Shown: positions 8,946-17,321 of the stretch, piece after piece | Layout: each line of letters starts with the position of its first letter | How positions within the stretch are numbered: position 1 is the stretch's first letter | Assembly (NCBI RefSeq): GCF_000720175.1 | Contig: NZ_JOIX01000036.1 | Location: 14,601 to 78,600 of the forward strand | Direction: 5' to 3' | Source: Streptomyces sp. NRRL S-337 | GTDB lineage: Bacteria; Actinomycetota; Actinomycetes; Streptomycetales; Streptomycetaceae | Length of the DNA: 64,000 bases | The notes under the pieces: model-generated | What the model was told of the DNA's origin: nothing | The model's input: the letters and a program-made list of their open reading frames with translations, nothing else | Databases searched by the model: none | Made by a program: the position numbers and the translations under genes

Positions 8946-9746
8946 ATGACCACCAGACGGCGTGCCGTCACCGCCACCGCCCTGGGCTGCGGAGCGGCCC
9001 TGCTCGCCGGGGCCGCCTGTACGGCCGCCGCGGCGGCCGGCGATCCCGACGGCGAGGGCGACCTCGCGGGAAAATCGGCCCAGCAGATCTCCGACGAGGC
9101 CCTGCACCAGCTCGTCTCCGCGAAATCCCTGCGACTGCGCACCGAGACCACCGCCGATCCCACCAAGCTCGACATCACCCTGGACAAGGCCGGCAACTGC
9201 GCCGGCGCGATCAGCAAGGGCGACCTCGGCCGCGTGGAGATCATCAAGCGCGGCAACCAGGTGTGGATGAAGCCGGACGCCGCGTTCTGGAAGAGCCAGC
9301 TGCCCGGCGAGGAGGGTGCCCGGGCGGCCGCCAAGTACCGCGACACCTTCCTGCACGGCACCGCCGACCACGACGCCTTCCTGCAGAACCTCGCCACGGC
9401 CTGCGATCTCACCGCCTTCCAGAAGTCCGCCGCCAGCCCCGGCGAGCCGCCCCCCTCCGGCGAGCCCACCCCCACCGCCAAGCTCACCAAGGGCCGCCCC
9501 ACGACCCACGAGGGCGCCCCCGTCCTCCCCGTCGTCAAACACACCGACGGCGTCACCGAGACCCTCTACGTGGCCATCAAGGGCACCCACTACCCCCTCA
9601 AGCTCACCGCCCAGGCCGACGACCAGACGGGCACCGTCCTCCTGAGCAACTACGGCAAGCCCGTGCCCGACAAGACCCCCGCCCCGGGCGACACGGTCGA
9701 CATCTCGGCACTGGAGGACCTGCTGCAGGGGACGCACACCGCATGA
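8946..9746 (+). CDS. putative lipoprotein of unknown function
   Basis: This 266-residue exported protein begins with two Thr and three Arg, then an Ala/Leu core and the sequence LLAGAAC, an imperfect lipobox that could either lipidate Cys or be cut by signal peptidase I. The mature region has alternating hydrophobic and polar segments with lysines, a Pro/Ser-rich insert (about 185-200), then VTETLYVAIKGTHYPLKL. This resembles the LolA/LppX-like half-barrel lipoproteins of actinobacteria, an inference from texture only. GGAGG lies at the right distance from the ATG. It is divergent from the choline operon and may share its regulatory region. Confidence 0.75.
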   Translation: MTTRRRAVTATALGCGAALLAGAACTAAAAAGDPDGEGDLAGKSAQQISDEALHQLVSAKSLRLRTETTADPTKLDITLDKAGNCAGAISKGDLGRVEIIKRGNQVWMKPDAAFWKSQLPGEEGARAAAKYRDTFLHGTADHDAFLQNLATACDLTAFQKSAASPGEPPPSGEPTPTAKLTKGRPTTHEGAPVLPVVKHTDGVTETLYVAIKGTHYPLKLTAQADDQTGTVLLSNYGKPVPDKTPAPGDTVDISALEDLLQGTHTA

Positions 9747-9859
9747 GGGGCATGAAGGGCACGAGTGGCATATGCCGCTACAGCGCGTAACCGACTCCGG
9801 TCCCTATCGTTGAACCGTGCGGCTGCCCGTACGACGTGGCAGCGGGGAGGAGCGGCACG

Positions 9860-10498
9860 ATGACCATCAGCCTTGAGCGGACCGAAGCGATCGCGACCGA
9901 CGGGATGGAGATGGCAGAGCAAGAAGAGCCGACCTTGGACGAGCTGTTCGAGCGGCTGGAGAACTCCGTCCCCGAGGGCTACAAGTTCGAGATCGTCGGG
10001 GGAACCATCATCATGTCGCCGCAGCGTGCCGCCCACTGGGAAACCATCGCCGACATCTACGAACAGCTGCGCACCCGCTATCCGAGGAAGCGCGTGATGT
10101 CCGACGTGCGCGTCGACTTCCCGGGCAAGCTGAACGGGTTCGCCTCCGACGTGCTCGCGATCGCCGAGGGCTCGGCCAAGGACGCGAACGACCGCTGGCA
10201 CTACCAGGACATCGAGTTCGTCGCCGAGGTCGTTTCCGCGAGTACCGCGGGGAACGACTACGGCGCGAAGAAGAAGGCGTACGCCGAGGCCGGCATCCCG
10301 GTCTATGTGATCGCCGACCCCTACATCGGTCTCTGCCGCGTCTTCACCCAGCCGCAGAACGGCGAATACAAGGGTGACCTCACGGTGCCGTACGGCGAGC
10401 CGATCGACCTCACCGGCACGGTCGTGGACCTCACCCTCACCACCGACGAATTCCCCCGCCAGGGATCCGCGGCGCGCGAGACGTCGCCGGCGGAGTGA
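9860..10498 (+). CDS. Uma2-family (DUF820) restriction-endonuclease-like protein
   Basis: This 212-residue protein carries the PD-(D/E)XK-type nuclease core typical of Uma2 proteins: an N-terminal helix, the acidic residue in NGFASDVLAIAE, Glu in FVAEVVSAS and Lys in YGAKKKAYAEAGI followed by PVYVIAD. These families are abundant in Streptomyces and cyanobacteria, and their biological role is not settled. The start has a strong GGGGAGGAG site. The gene directly downstream (gap 10 nt) encodes a small DUF5988-like protein, so the two are probably co-transcribed. Confidence 0.88.
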   Translation: MTISLERTEAIATDGMEMAEQEEPTLDELFERLENSVPEGYKFEIVGGTIIMSPQRAAHWETIADIYEQLRTRYPRKRVMSDVRVDFPGKLNGFASDVLAIAEGSAKDANDRWHYQDIEFVAEVVSASTAGNDYGAKKKAYAEAGIPVYVIADPYIGLCRVFTQPQNGEYKGDLTVPYGEPIDLTGTVVDLTLTTDEFPRQGSAARETSPAE

Positions 10499-10508
10499 GA
10501 ATGCAGGC

Positions 10509-10718
10509 ATGGCGCAGACAGCGGTGAAAGCAGTGCTTGAGGGTGGTCCCGCGGAGCTGCCCGAGCGGATCGTGCCGGTCGATCCGCCCGGGGGCGAGCT
10601 GAAGATCCGCTTCCGCGGCGGCTACGAACACTTCCGGCCCACCACCCGCCAGCAGCACACCTCCGAGGGCGCGCTGCCGGTGTACGAGTGGTGGGAGCGC
10701 ACCGAGATCGCCGAGTAG
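10509..10718 (+). CDS. DUF5988-like small protein
   Basis: This 69-residue acidic protein has a compact sequence with KAVLEGGPAELPERIV, GGYEHFRPT and a C-terminal VYEWWERTEIAE. I recognise this as a small Streptomyces family (DUF5988) of unknown function. There is no signal peptide or membrane segment, so it is cytosolic. It follows the Uma2 gene closely and is probably in the same transcript. The next gene is convergent. Confidence 0.75.
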   Translation: MAQTAVKAVLEGGPAELPERIVPVDPPGGELKIRFRGGYEHFRPTTRQQHTSEGALPVYEWWERTEIAE

Positions 10719-10752
10719 GCAGGCCGGGCGAGCAGGCGGGGCGGGCGCGCCG

Positions 10753-11673
10753 TCAGCCTTCCGGGGCGAACGCCTGGAGGGCGATGCGCTGGGTCTCCTG
10801 CTGGAGCGGCCAGTCGGCCTCGGTGCCCAGGACGAGGACCGCGAACTGCCGGCCGTCGTCGGTGGTGAAGGCACAGTCGACGACCTTGACGCGGGTACCG
10901 AGCCGTTCGCTGTCATAGGCGTAGACCAGCTGCGCGGCGTCCGTGCCGGGCGCCCGGCCCTCGAAGTCGCCGAGGCTGATCTCCTCGTAGCCGGGGTTGC
11001 CGGCCAGCCCCTTCGACGCCTGTTCCAGTGCCGCGCGCGGACCGATGTCCGGTTCGGTGATCTCGAAGATCTGCATCAGTCCGCGGTCGTCCGGCGCGGT
11101 GTAGAACACCCCCGTCTTGCGCTCGCTGCGCTGCCAGCCGTCCGGCACCGCCGTGGTGAACCCCTTGTCGTCGTGGACCAGGCGGTAGCCGGCGGGCACG
11201 GAGGGGGAGGAGGCCGCGTCCGTGGGCGGCGTGCTGTCGGTGCTGGGCGGGGTGGTGGCGGTAGCGGTAGCGGTGGGGGTGTGCGGGGCGGAGGCCCGGG
11301 TGCGGGCGGCGGGCGGCGCGTCGCCGTCACGGCCCCACAGCAGATAGGCGCCACCGGCCCCGGCACCGATCACCGCCACGGCCACCCCGGCGATCAGGGC
11401 GGTGGTGCGGCGGCGAGGCCCGGGGCCAGGGCCGGGACCGGGAGCGGGTACGTCCCCCGGACGGAAACCGGGGTCGGGACCGGGAGCGGGTACGTCCCCC
11501 GGCCGGGCCCCGGGATCGGGTAACCACCCGGAAGGCGGCTGCGGTGGTGTGCCCACGCTCGGGGCGAAGTCCGGCCGGGGCGGCATCGGGCCGCTGTACG
11601 GGGCGGGCGTGGGCCTGCCGTCCTCCCAGCTCTGGGTCTCGTCGTTCCAGCGGGCCGGCCCGCTGCGTTGCAT
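10753..11673 (-). CDS. single-pass membrane protein with extracytoplasmic sensor-like domain
   Basis: This 306-residue protein has a cytoplasmic Pro/Gly-rich N-terminus (1-90, with PGARPGDVPAPGP repeats), one membrane helix at about 98-118, a Ser/Thr/Pro linker, then an outer domain from about 150. That domain starts YRLVHDDKGFTTAVPDGWQR and resembles the outer domain of the Ser/Thr kinase at 57062-58825, which has GVGVTFPVPDGWRR at the same point. GGGAGG lies 10 nt ahead of the ATG, and the upstream gene ends 2 nt before it. It is the last gene of a three-gene operon with the RHIM-motif proteins. No catalytic residues are seen. Confidence 0.8.
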   Translation of the reverse strand: MQRSGPARWNDETQSWEDGRPTPAPYSGPMPPRPDFAPSVGTPPQPPSGWLPDPGARPGDVPAPGPDPGFRPGDVPAPGPGPGPGPRRRTTALIAGVAVAVIGAGAGGAYLLWGRDGDAPPAARTRASAPHTPTATATATTPPSTDSTPPTDAASSPSVPAGYRLVHDDKGFTTAVPDGWQRSERKTGVFYTAPDDRGLMQIFEITEPDIGPRAALEQASKGLAGNPGYEEISLGDFEGRAPGTDAAQLVYAYDSERLGTRVKVVDCAFTTDDGRQFAVLVLGTEADWPLQQETQRIALQAFAPEG

Positions 11674-11675
11674 CG

Positions 11676-12050
11676 TCAGCCTCCCACCAGGGCCGCGACC
11701 GCCTGGGTCACCGCGGCCCCGGACGCCAGCAGCCCGACCACCGCGCCGGCATCGGTCAGCGCCGCACGCAGCCGGGCCAGCCGCCCGGGCCCGGCCGCCC
11801 CGGTGTCGGCGATCTCCTCCTCGGTCCCGGCGAGTTCCGTATCCAGGGCGGTCACCTCGGAACTCTGTACCACCCGGGCCAGATCGCCCCGCAACTCCCT
11901 TACTGCACGCAGGAGTTCCTCCTGCGCCGGATCGGCGGCCGGGGCGCCCCCGCCTTCGTTCTGCGTCACGGTGTTGTGGTCGCCGATGGCGAAGGCGCCC
12001 CGGACGCTGCCGATGTGGATGCCGTTGCCGCGCGCGTCAGCCGTTGCCAC
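11676..12050 (-). CDS. small membrane protein with N-terminal RHIM-like motif
   Basis: This 124-residue protein starts at GTG 12050, 14 nt inside the upstream gene, with AAGGAAG ahead. Residues 10-31 carry a motif, GxHIxSxxGAxxIGDxNTVTQN, that nearly repeats the C-terminal motif of its operon neighbour. A polar helical region (about 40-95, rich in Glu, Leu and Arg) follows, then a hydrophobic Ala/Val/Gly tail that could insert in a membrane. The Ile-Gly-Asp-x-Asn core resembles RHIM-type amyloid signalling motifs. In bacteria, such motifs are known to connect neighbouring proteins through amyloid seeding. A role as adaptor or effector partner is inference. Confidence 0.72.
   Translation of the reverse strand: MATADARGNGIHIGSVRGAFAIGDHNTVTQNEGGGAPAADPAQEELLRAVRELRGDLARVVQSSEVTALDTELAGTEEEIADTGAAGPGRLARLRAALTDAGAVVGLLASGAAVTQAVAALVGG
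11958..12023 (-). other. RHIM-like motif, copy in the 124-residue protein
   Basis: Codons 10-31 encode G-I-H-I-x-S-x-x-G-A-x-x-I-G-D-H-N-T-V-T-Q-N. The pattern matches the motif encoded at 12091-12159 at most positions. Confidence 0.6.
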
Positions 12051-13824
12051 TCTTCTTCCTTCCCTTCGGGGCGGTGCCACCCGTGGTGGTGTTCTGGGTG
12101 ATCGTGTTGTTGTCGCCGATGCCGACGGCCCCCTGGGCGGACTCCACGTAGACGCCGCCCTCGGCGACGTGCACGATGCGCTGCTCGAACTCGTCGGTCT
12201 GGTAACCGGCCTCGCGCAGCGCGGTGGTCACCCCGGCCGTCACCCGCTGCTGCACGGTCTTCAGGTAGCGCGCCACGTCCATGTCCTGGAACAGCGACGC
12301 CTCGCCGTACGAGCCCAGTTCGCGCACGGAGACGCCGGGGCCCTCCGGGAGCGCGGCGCCGTGCCCGGCGGTGGCCAGCCGCCATGCCGAGCGCAGCCCG
12401 CGCGCCAGGGTGAGCAGCGCGTTGCCGGCCGAGCGCGGCGTCTGGACCAGCGCCCAGACCGCCTTGCCGAAGTGGTGGTGGTGCCGGTACTGGTGGGCGA
12501 GCCGGTCGGCGTCCTGGAAGAGCTGTCGCAGCGGCCACAGCACATGCGGCGCGACCTCCAGCATCAGCATCCCGCCCTGGGTGTGGACCCGGACGAAGAC
12601 CGTGGTGACGATGCCCTCGTTCCAGCCGCCGACCCGGATCCGCAGGAAGTGCCGCCGGGTCTCGCCGCCCTCCTCGACCGCGGCTGCCCGGTGCTGTGCG
12701 AACGCCTCCGGCCCGTAGGGCGCCGCGGCCCGGTCGGGCAGCCCTTCGACCGGCAGGAAGACGCACTCGTCGATCTCCAGGGCGCGCAGCCGGTCCCGAA
12801 CCGCGGCCGCCGCCTGCGGTGATCCGTGCGGCGACGGCACCCGCAGCGCCTCCACCAGCGGCACGATCCGGGCCAGGATCGCGGCGTTGTCCAGCGGCTC
12901 GGTCTCCCGGTCCGGGTGCGGGACCAGCTCCACCGACAGCGACCAGGTCTTGTACGGGTACCCGGCGCCGCAGAACGGGTTGGCGGCGCGGTACATCACC
13001 AGCGGCCCGTGCTGCTCGATCCGCACCCGGTCCCGCAACCGCCGGAACCGGACGCCCTCGGCCCGCTCCGCCGGATCGGACATCACGTCCGGGAACCGCT
13101 CCTTGGACAGCTCCCGGGCCAGCGCACGGGCGAACTGCCCACGCTGCAGCCCGACCAGGACGGCCAGCGCGACCGGCAGCAGCAGCGTGACCCAGAACGG
13201 GACGGCCAGGAGGGCCGAAGAAGCGCCGTAGTCGCTGCCGCTGTCGTACGAGGAGCCGTACGAGGACTCGTACGAGGAGCCGGACCAGCCGTCGCTCCCG
13301 CCGCTGTCCGACTGGAAGAGGGACAGCAGGCCCGGGATCAGCCGGCCGATCGACGGCGTCCAGAGGCTGACCGCGAACGCCGCGGCCACCATCCCCACGA
13401 GGAAGAAGAGCAGGGAGAGCCGGCCGTACCAGCGGAGCGCGAAGGACGCCGAGCGGGCCAGCCACTGCGGCAGGGGCGCCCGGCGGACCAGGCGGGACAG
13501 CCCGATGAGGACGACGGGGAGGACGTAGAACGTCACCAGCCCGCCGGACAGCGGGATCGCCACGATCCACAACCCGAGGATCGCCGCCGCCCAGCCCAGC
13601 TCCAGGCGCCGGGCGTGCAGTGCGTGGGCGAGCACCCGGGCCGCGTCGATCCCTAACGAGGGCGCGGCGAACCGCTCTTCATGGACGTAGAGTTCGTCGA
13701 TCACCGCGTCCCGGAACCCCTCGTCCAGGTACGTCCCGGCGCACAACAACCGGGTGGCCTCACTGGCACCGGGCGGGACGGGTTCGAGCGGGGCGGGCTT
13801 CGTCAGCTGCGCGGGTACGTTCAT
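12037..13824 (-). CDS. multi-pass membrane protein ending in an RHIM-like motif
   Basis: This 595-residue protein has four hydrophobic segments in its first 230 residues, with a Ser/Tyr/Gly-rich loop (SSYESSYGSSYDSGSDYG) between the third and fourth. A long soluble region (about 230-550) follows in which no known enzyme motif is visible. Residues 557-578 repeat the motif of the next protein and include GIGDNNTITQN; a basic tail follows. The ATG at 13824 has GGGGGAGG ahead; a TTG at 13845 is less likely. It is the first gene of a three-gene operon. It could be the membrane effector or sensor of an amyloid-type signalling pair (inference). Confidence 0.75.
   Translation of the reverse strand: MNVPAQLTKPAPLEPVPPGASEATRLLCAGTYLDEGFRDAVIDELYVHEERFAAPSLGIDAARVLAHALHARRLELGWAAAILGLWIVAIPLSGGLVTFYVLPVVLIGLSRLVRRAPLPQWLARSASFALRWYGRLSLLFFLVGMVAAAFAVSLWTPSIGRLIPGLLSLFQSDSGGSDGWSGSSYESSYGSSYDSGSDYGASSALLAVPFWVTLLLPVALAVLVGLQRGQFARALARELSKERFPDVMSDPAERAEGVRFRRLRDRVRIEQHGPLVMYRAANPFCGAGYPYKTWSLSVELVPHPDRETEPLDNAAILARIVPLVEALRVPSPHGSPQAAAAVRDRLRALEIDECVFLPVEGLPDRAAAPYGPEAFAQHRAAAVEEGGETRRHFLRIRVGGWNEGIVTTVFVRVHTQGGMLMLEVAPHVLWPLRQLFQDADRLAHQYRHHHHFGKAVWALVQTPRSAGNALLTLARGLRSAWRLATAGHGAALPEGPGVSVRELGSYGEASLFQDMDVARYLKTVQQRVTAGVTTALREAGYQTDEFEQRIVHVAEGGVYVESAQGAVGIGDNNTITQNTTTGGTAPKGRKKSGNG
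12091..12159 (-). other. RHIM-like motif, copy at the C-terminus of the membrane protein
   Basis: The encoded peptide is G-G-V-Y-V-x-S-x-x-G-A-V-G-I-G-D-N-N-T-I-T-Q-N. Its core, Val-Gly-Ile-Gly-Asp-Asn-Asn, closely resembles the Val-Gln-Val-Gly-Asp-Asn-Asn core of the animal RIPK3 RHIM as I remember it. Confidence 0.6.
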
Positions 13825-13908
13825 CCGGACATCGGCCTCCCCCAAAAGCCTTGCGGAAGCCGCAGCATAGGCCAGGGAAGCACTCCGTGTCAGGGAGTTA
13901 ACGCAAGG

Positions 13909-14172
13909 TCACGACAGGGTCATTTTCTTGACGGCAGTCACAAAGGACGACCAGTCCCCCACCGGGAAGAACAGCACGGGCCCTTCAGCGTTCTTGCTGT
14001 CCCGGACGGGGACGACGCCGGGGATACCGGGGGCTACTTCGATGCAGTTGCCGCCGTTGGCGTCGCTGTGGGTGCTCTTGATCCAGGTCGCCACTTCGAG
14101 GCAGTTGCCGCCGTTTGCGCCGCTGTAGGTGCTCTTGGTCCAGGTCGCCGCGCTGAAATCGATCTCGTCCAT
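13909..14172 (-). CDS. DUF397 protein with duplicated N-terminal repeat
   Basis: This protein of about 87 residues contains the DUF397 signature W-x-K-S-x-x-S-x-x-x-G-G-N-C-x-E-V-A, then VPVRDSKN and the Trp of GDWSSFVTAVK. The first half of the domain occurs twice in tandem (WTKSTYSGANGGNCLEVA, then WIKSTHSDANGGNCIEVA) because of a 57-nt duplication. DUF397 proteins are small partners of Scr1-type HTH regulators in Streptomyces and have been proposed as toxin-antitoxin-like pairs. The ATG at 14172 has GGAAGG at good spacing; ATG 14181 is an alternative. It follows a second DUF397 gene. Confidence 0.85.
   Translation of the reverse strand: MDEIDFSAATWTKSTYSGANGGNCLEVATWIKSTHSDANGGNCIEVAPGIPGVVPVRDSKNAEGPVLFFPVGDWSSFVTAVKKMTLS
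14044..14157. repeat. 57-nt tandem duplication inside the DUF397 gene
   Basis: Two imperfect 57-nt units, starting at the GCAGTTGCCGCC marks at 14044 and 14101, encode the same 19-residue W-x-K-S...GGNC-x-E-V block. About 90% of bases agree between the two units. Confidence 0.8.
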
Positions 14173-14198
14173 GCTGTCCATCCCCTTCCGGCCGGCCG

Positions 14199-14414
14199 TC
14201 ACCTGGTCACGGAGAAGGCCCCGTCCTTGACGGCGTTGATGAACGACGCCCACTCGCCCAACGAGAAGAGCAGCACGTGGCCTTCAGCGTTCTTGCTGTC
14301 CCGGACGGGAACGACGTCGGGGATACCGGGGGCTACTTCGATGCAGTTGCCGCCGTCGTCGTGGCTGTAGCTGCTCTTGATCCAGGTGTCCGGGCTGAGT
14401 TCGGGTCTGCTCAT
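14199..14414 (-). CDS. DUF397 protein, partner of the Scr1-type regulator
   Basis: This 71-residue protein has one canonical DUF397 unit: TWIKSSYSHDDGGNCIEVA, VVPVRDSKN and GEWASFINAVK. The ATG lies inside the 3' part of the upstream regulator gene in another frame, so translation is probably coupled. A stretch of about 68 nt encoding the centre of the domain (14290-14357) is almost identical to 13991-14058 in the neighbouring DUF397 gene, evidence of a recent duplication or gene conversion. In this family the DUF397 partner acts with the HTH protein; the direct target is unknown. Confidence 0.85.
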   Translation of the reverse strand: MSRPELSPDTWIKSSYSHDDGGNCIEVAPGIPDVVPVRDSKNAEGHVLLFSLGEWASFINAVKDGAFSVTR

Positions 14415-15246
14415 CGTGCTCGTACCCCTCCATCGCGTCGCTGATCAGAGCGGCGGACTCCCGGGCTGACGCTGCGTCTGCCCTGAGCACATCATAGGTC
14501 TGGCCATGGCGCGCATAGGCGGACGGATCGTTGCTGAAGTGGCCACAGTCCAACGATTCCGAGTAGAGCCAACGCTCCCCTCCTGGCAGCACGATCAACG
14601 CCATGGAAGCCTTTGGCCGCCGCAGCTCGGCACGGCTGGCCGGAGCAAGCTGAATACGGATGTTGGGGTGCTCGCCGACGCTCAACAGATGCGCGCACTG
14701 GTCACGCATGACCGCCGAATCCCCCACGATGTTCCGCAGACAGCTCTCATCCAGGACGGCGATATACAACGGACCGTCGGCGGACAGAAAACGCTGCTGT
14801 CGGCTCAGTCGCGCTCGGACCCGTTCCTCCACCATCTCGGCGCTCGTGATGCGGCGGGCGAACAGCGCTTGGGCATAGGCCGGGGTCTGCAGCAGCCCCG
14901 GAATCACCTGCTCCTGGTACTCGTACAGCTGGACGGCTTCAGCATCCATCTCAGCCCTGCGCTCGAACCAGTCCGGATGCTGCACCTCCGGATACCAGTC
15001 GATCCGCCCCCACAACCGCAGCAACACCCCGCCCGTGCCGAGTAGTTCGTCGCACGTATCGGCGAAGGTGTCGTGCGGTACGCGCTCGCCCGCCTCAACG
15101 CGTGCGACATGCGAGCGGTCGCACGGGACCTTGCGTGCCAAGGCTTCCTGGGTGAGCCCGGCCGCCTCCCGGTGATGCTTCAGCACCTCGCCGAACACAG
15201 CGGCCGTCGTGGCCGCCGTTCCCCCCGTGGCATTGCGTCGGTTCAC
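14284..15246 (-). CDS. Scr1-type HTH regulator with read-through tail
   Basis: The start is GTG 15246 with AAGGGGG ahead. Residues from about 15 to 70 form an XRE helix-turn-helix (LKHHREAAGLTQEALARKV ... VARVEAGERVP). The DUF5753-type domain follows: WFERRAEMDAEAVQLYEYQ, IPGLLQTPAYA and LYSESLDCGHF. The expected end is near the start of the DUF397 gene (14414), but no stop occurs there, so the frame continues 43 residues through DUF397 coding DNA and ends at 14284 with an Arg/Gln-rich tail. This looks like a lost stop codon or a sequencing frameshift. A near-perfect 23-bp palindrome lies in its leader. Confidence 0.85.
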   Translation of the reverse strand: MNRRNATGGTAATTAAVFGEVLKHHREAAGLTQEALARKVPCDRSHVARVEAGERVPHDTFADTCDELLGTGGVLLRLWGRIDWYPEVQHPDWFERRAEMDAEAVQLYEYQEQVIPGLLQTPAYAQALFARRITSAEMVEERVRARLSRQQRFLSADGPLYIAVLDESCLRNIVGDSAVMRDQCAHLLSVGEHPNIRIQLAPASRAELRRPKASMALIVLPGGERWLYSESLDCGHFSNDPSAYARHGQTYDVLRADAASARESAALISDAMEGYEHDEQTRTQPGHLDQEQLQPRRRRQLHRSSPRYPRRRSRPGQQER

Positions 15247-15257
15247 GAATCCCCCTT

Positions 15258-15280
15258 CGTGACAGTTGGGAATTGTCACG
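15258..15280. promoter_or_regulatory. palindromic operator candidate of the Scr1-type regulator
   Basis: CGTGACA at 15258-15264 pairs with TGTCACG at 15274-15280, and inner bases also match, giving a nearly complete 23-bp dyad. It lies 11 nt upstream of the regulator GTG, between the divergent genes, where autoregulation is expected. Confidence 0.55.
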
Positions 15281-15406
15281 CGCTCAGCGTTGTGACCGTC
15301 GGTCTCGCTAGGCAACGATGAACACACCCAGAGTAACGAACGGCGAACCCCCGCGACGTTGGCAGACGTCCGGGGGCGTGGCCTTCAACCCAGAGAGATT
15401 GATGAC

Positions 15407-15643
15407 ATGCACCACGTTATCCGGGTCTTCGAGCCCCTGCTACGGCTGTTACTGCCCGGGAGCGGGCGTCACCGGCCCGCGGAGGCGCCGACGGTGGCAC
15501 CACCATCCGTCGTTCCGCTCCGATGGGTGCCCGTACGGCACACGGAGCTGCTGCGGGGTGAGGACTCCGCCCTCGTCCGCCCGTATCTGATCGCGCACGA
15601 GCGGCGGCAGTACGCGCGCCGCATGCCGGAGGTGGTGTGGTGA
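15407..15643 (+). CDS. small basic protein of unknown function
   Basis: This 78-residue protein begins MHHVIRVFEPLLRLLLPG, a hydrophobic amphipathic N-terminus, then a Pro/Arg region and a C-terminal EDSALVRPYLIAHERRQYARRM. I recognise this arrangement from Streptomyces loci beside Scr1/DUF397 regulators, but know no function. An AGAGAG site precedes the ATG weakly; a start at 15359 is possible but less like the usual proteins. The next ORF overlaps it by 4 nt (GTGA), so the two are coupled. It is divergent from the HTH regulator and may share its palindrome. Confidence 0.65.
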   Translation: MHHVIRVFEPLLRLLLPGSGRHRPAEAPTVAPPSVVPLRWVPVRHTELLRGEDSALVRPYLIAHERRQYARRMPEVVW

Positions 15644-15822
15644 CAGGCGGCGCGGGACAGGGCGTTCAACTGGGCGTGCCGGTGCGGGACCCCGCGCCCG
15701 TCGCCGGGTGCGATGTGTGCGGGGCGCTGGCCCGGCAGCGGGTGGCGGCGTATGCCGTCGGGGACCGGTCGAAGGTGTCGGACTGCAATGTCGAGATCCG
15801 GCGGCATCCTCACCGGGCGTAG
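15640..15822 (+). CDS. small Cys-containing protein coupled to the previous ORF
   Basis: This 60-residue protein starts at a GTG that overlaps the previous stop, with GGAGGTG ahead. A CDVCGALARQR segment near the middle and DCNVEIRRHPHR at the end are the recognisable features; three Cys and a few His might bind metal (inference). It occurs next to the 78-residue partner, which suggests the two form one functional unit. No function is known to me. Confidence 0.65.
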   Translation: MTGGAGQGVQLGVPVRDPAPVAGCDVCGALARQRVAAYAVGDRSKVSDCNVEIRRHPHRA

Positions 15823-15840
15823 GCCACGACGGCCCCAACG

Positions 15841-15882
15841 GCCGGAGCCCGCACGGTCGTTGGGGACCGTGCGGGCTCCGGC
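15841..15882. terminator. strong bidirectional terminator
   Basis: A perfect 18-bp inverted repeat (15841-15858 with 15865-15882, beginning GCCGGAGCCCGC) has a 6-nt loop. It lies between the convergent small gene and mdh. Confidence 0.9.
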
Positions 15883-15898
15883 GGGAGAGCGAAGGGAC

Positions 15899-17321
<1,423 letters not shown>

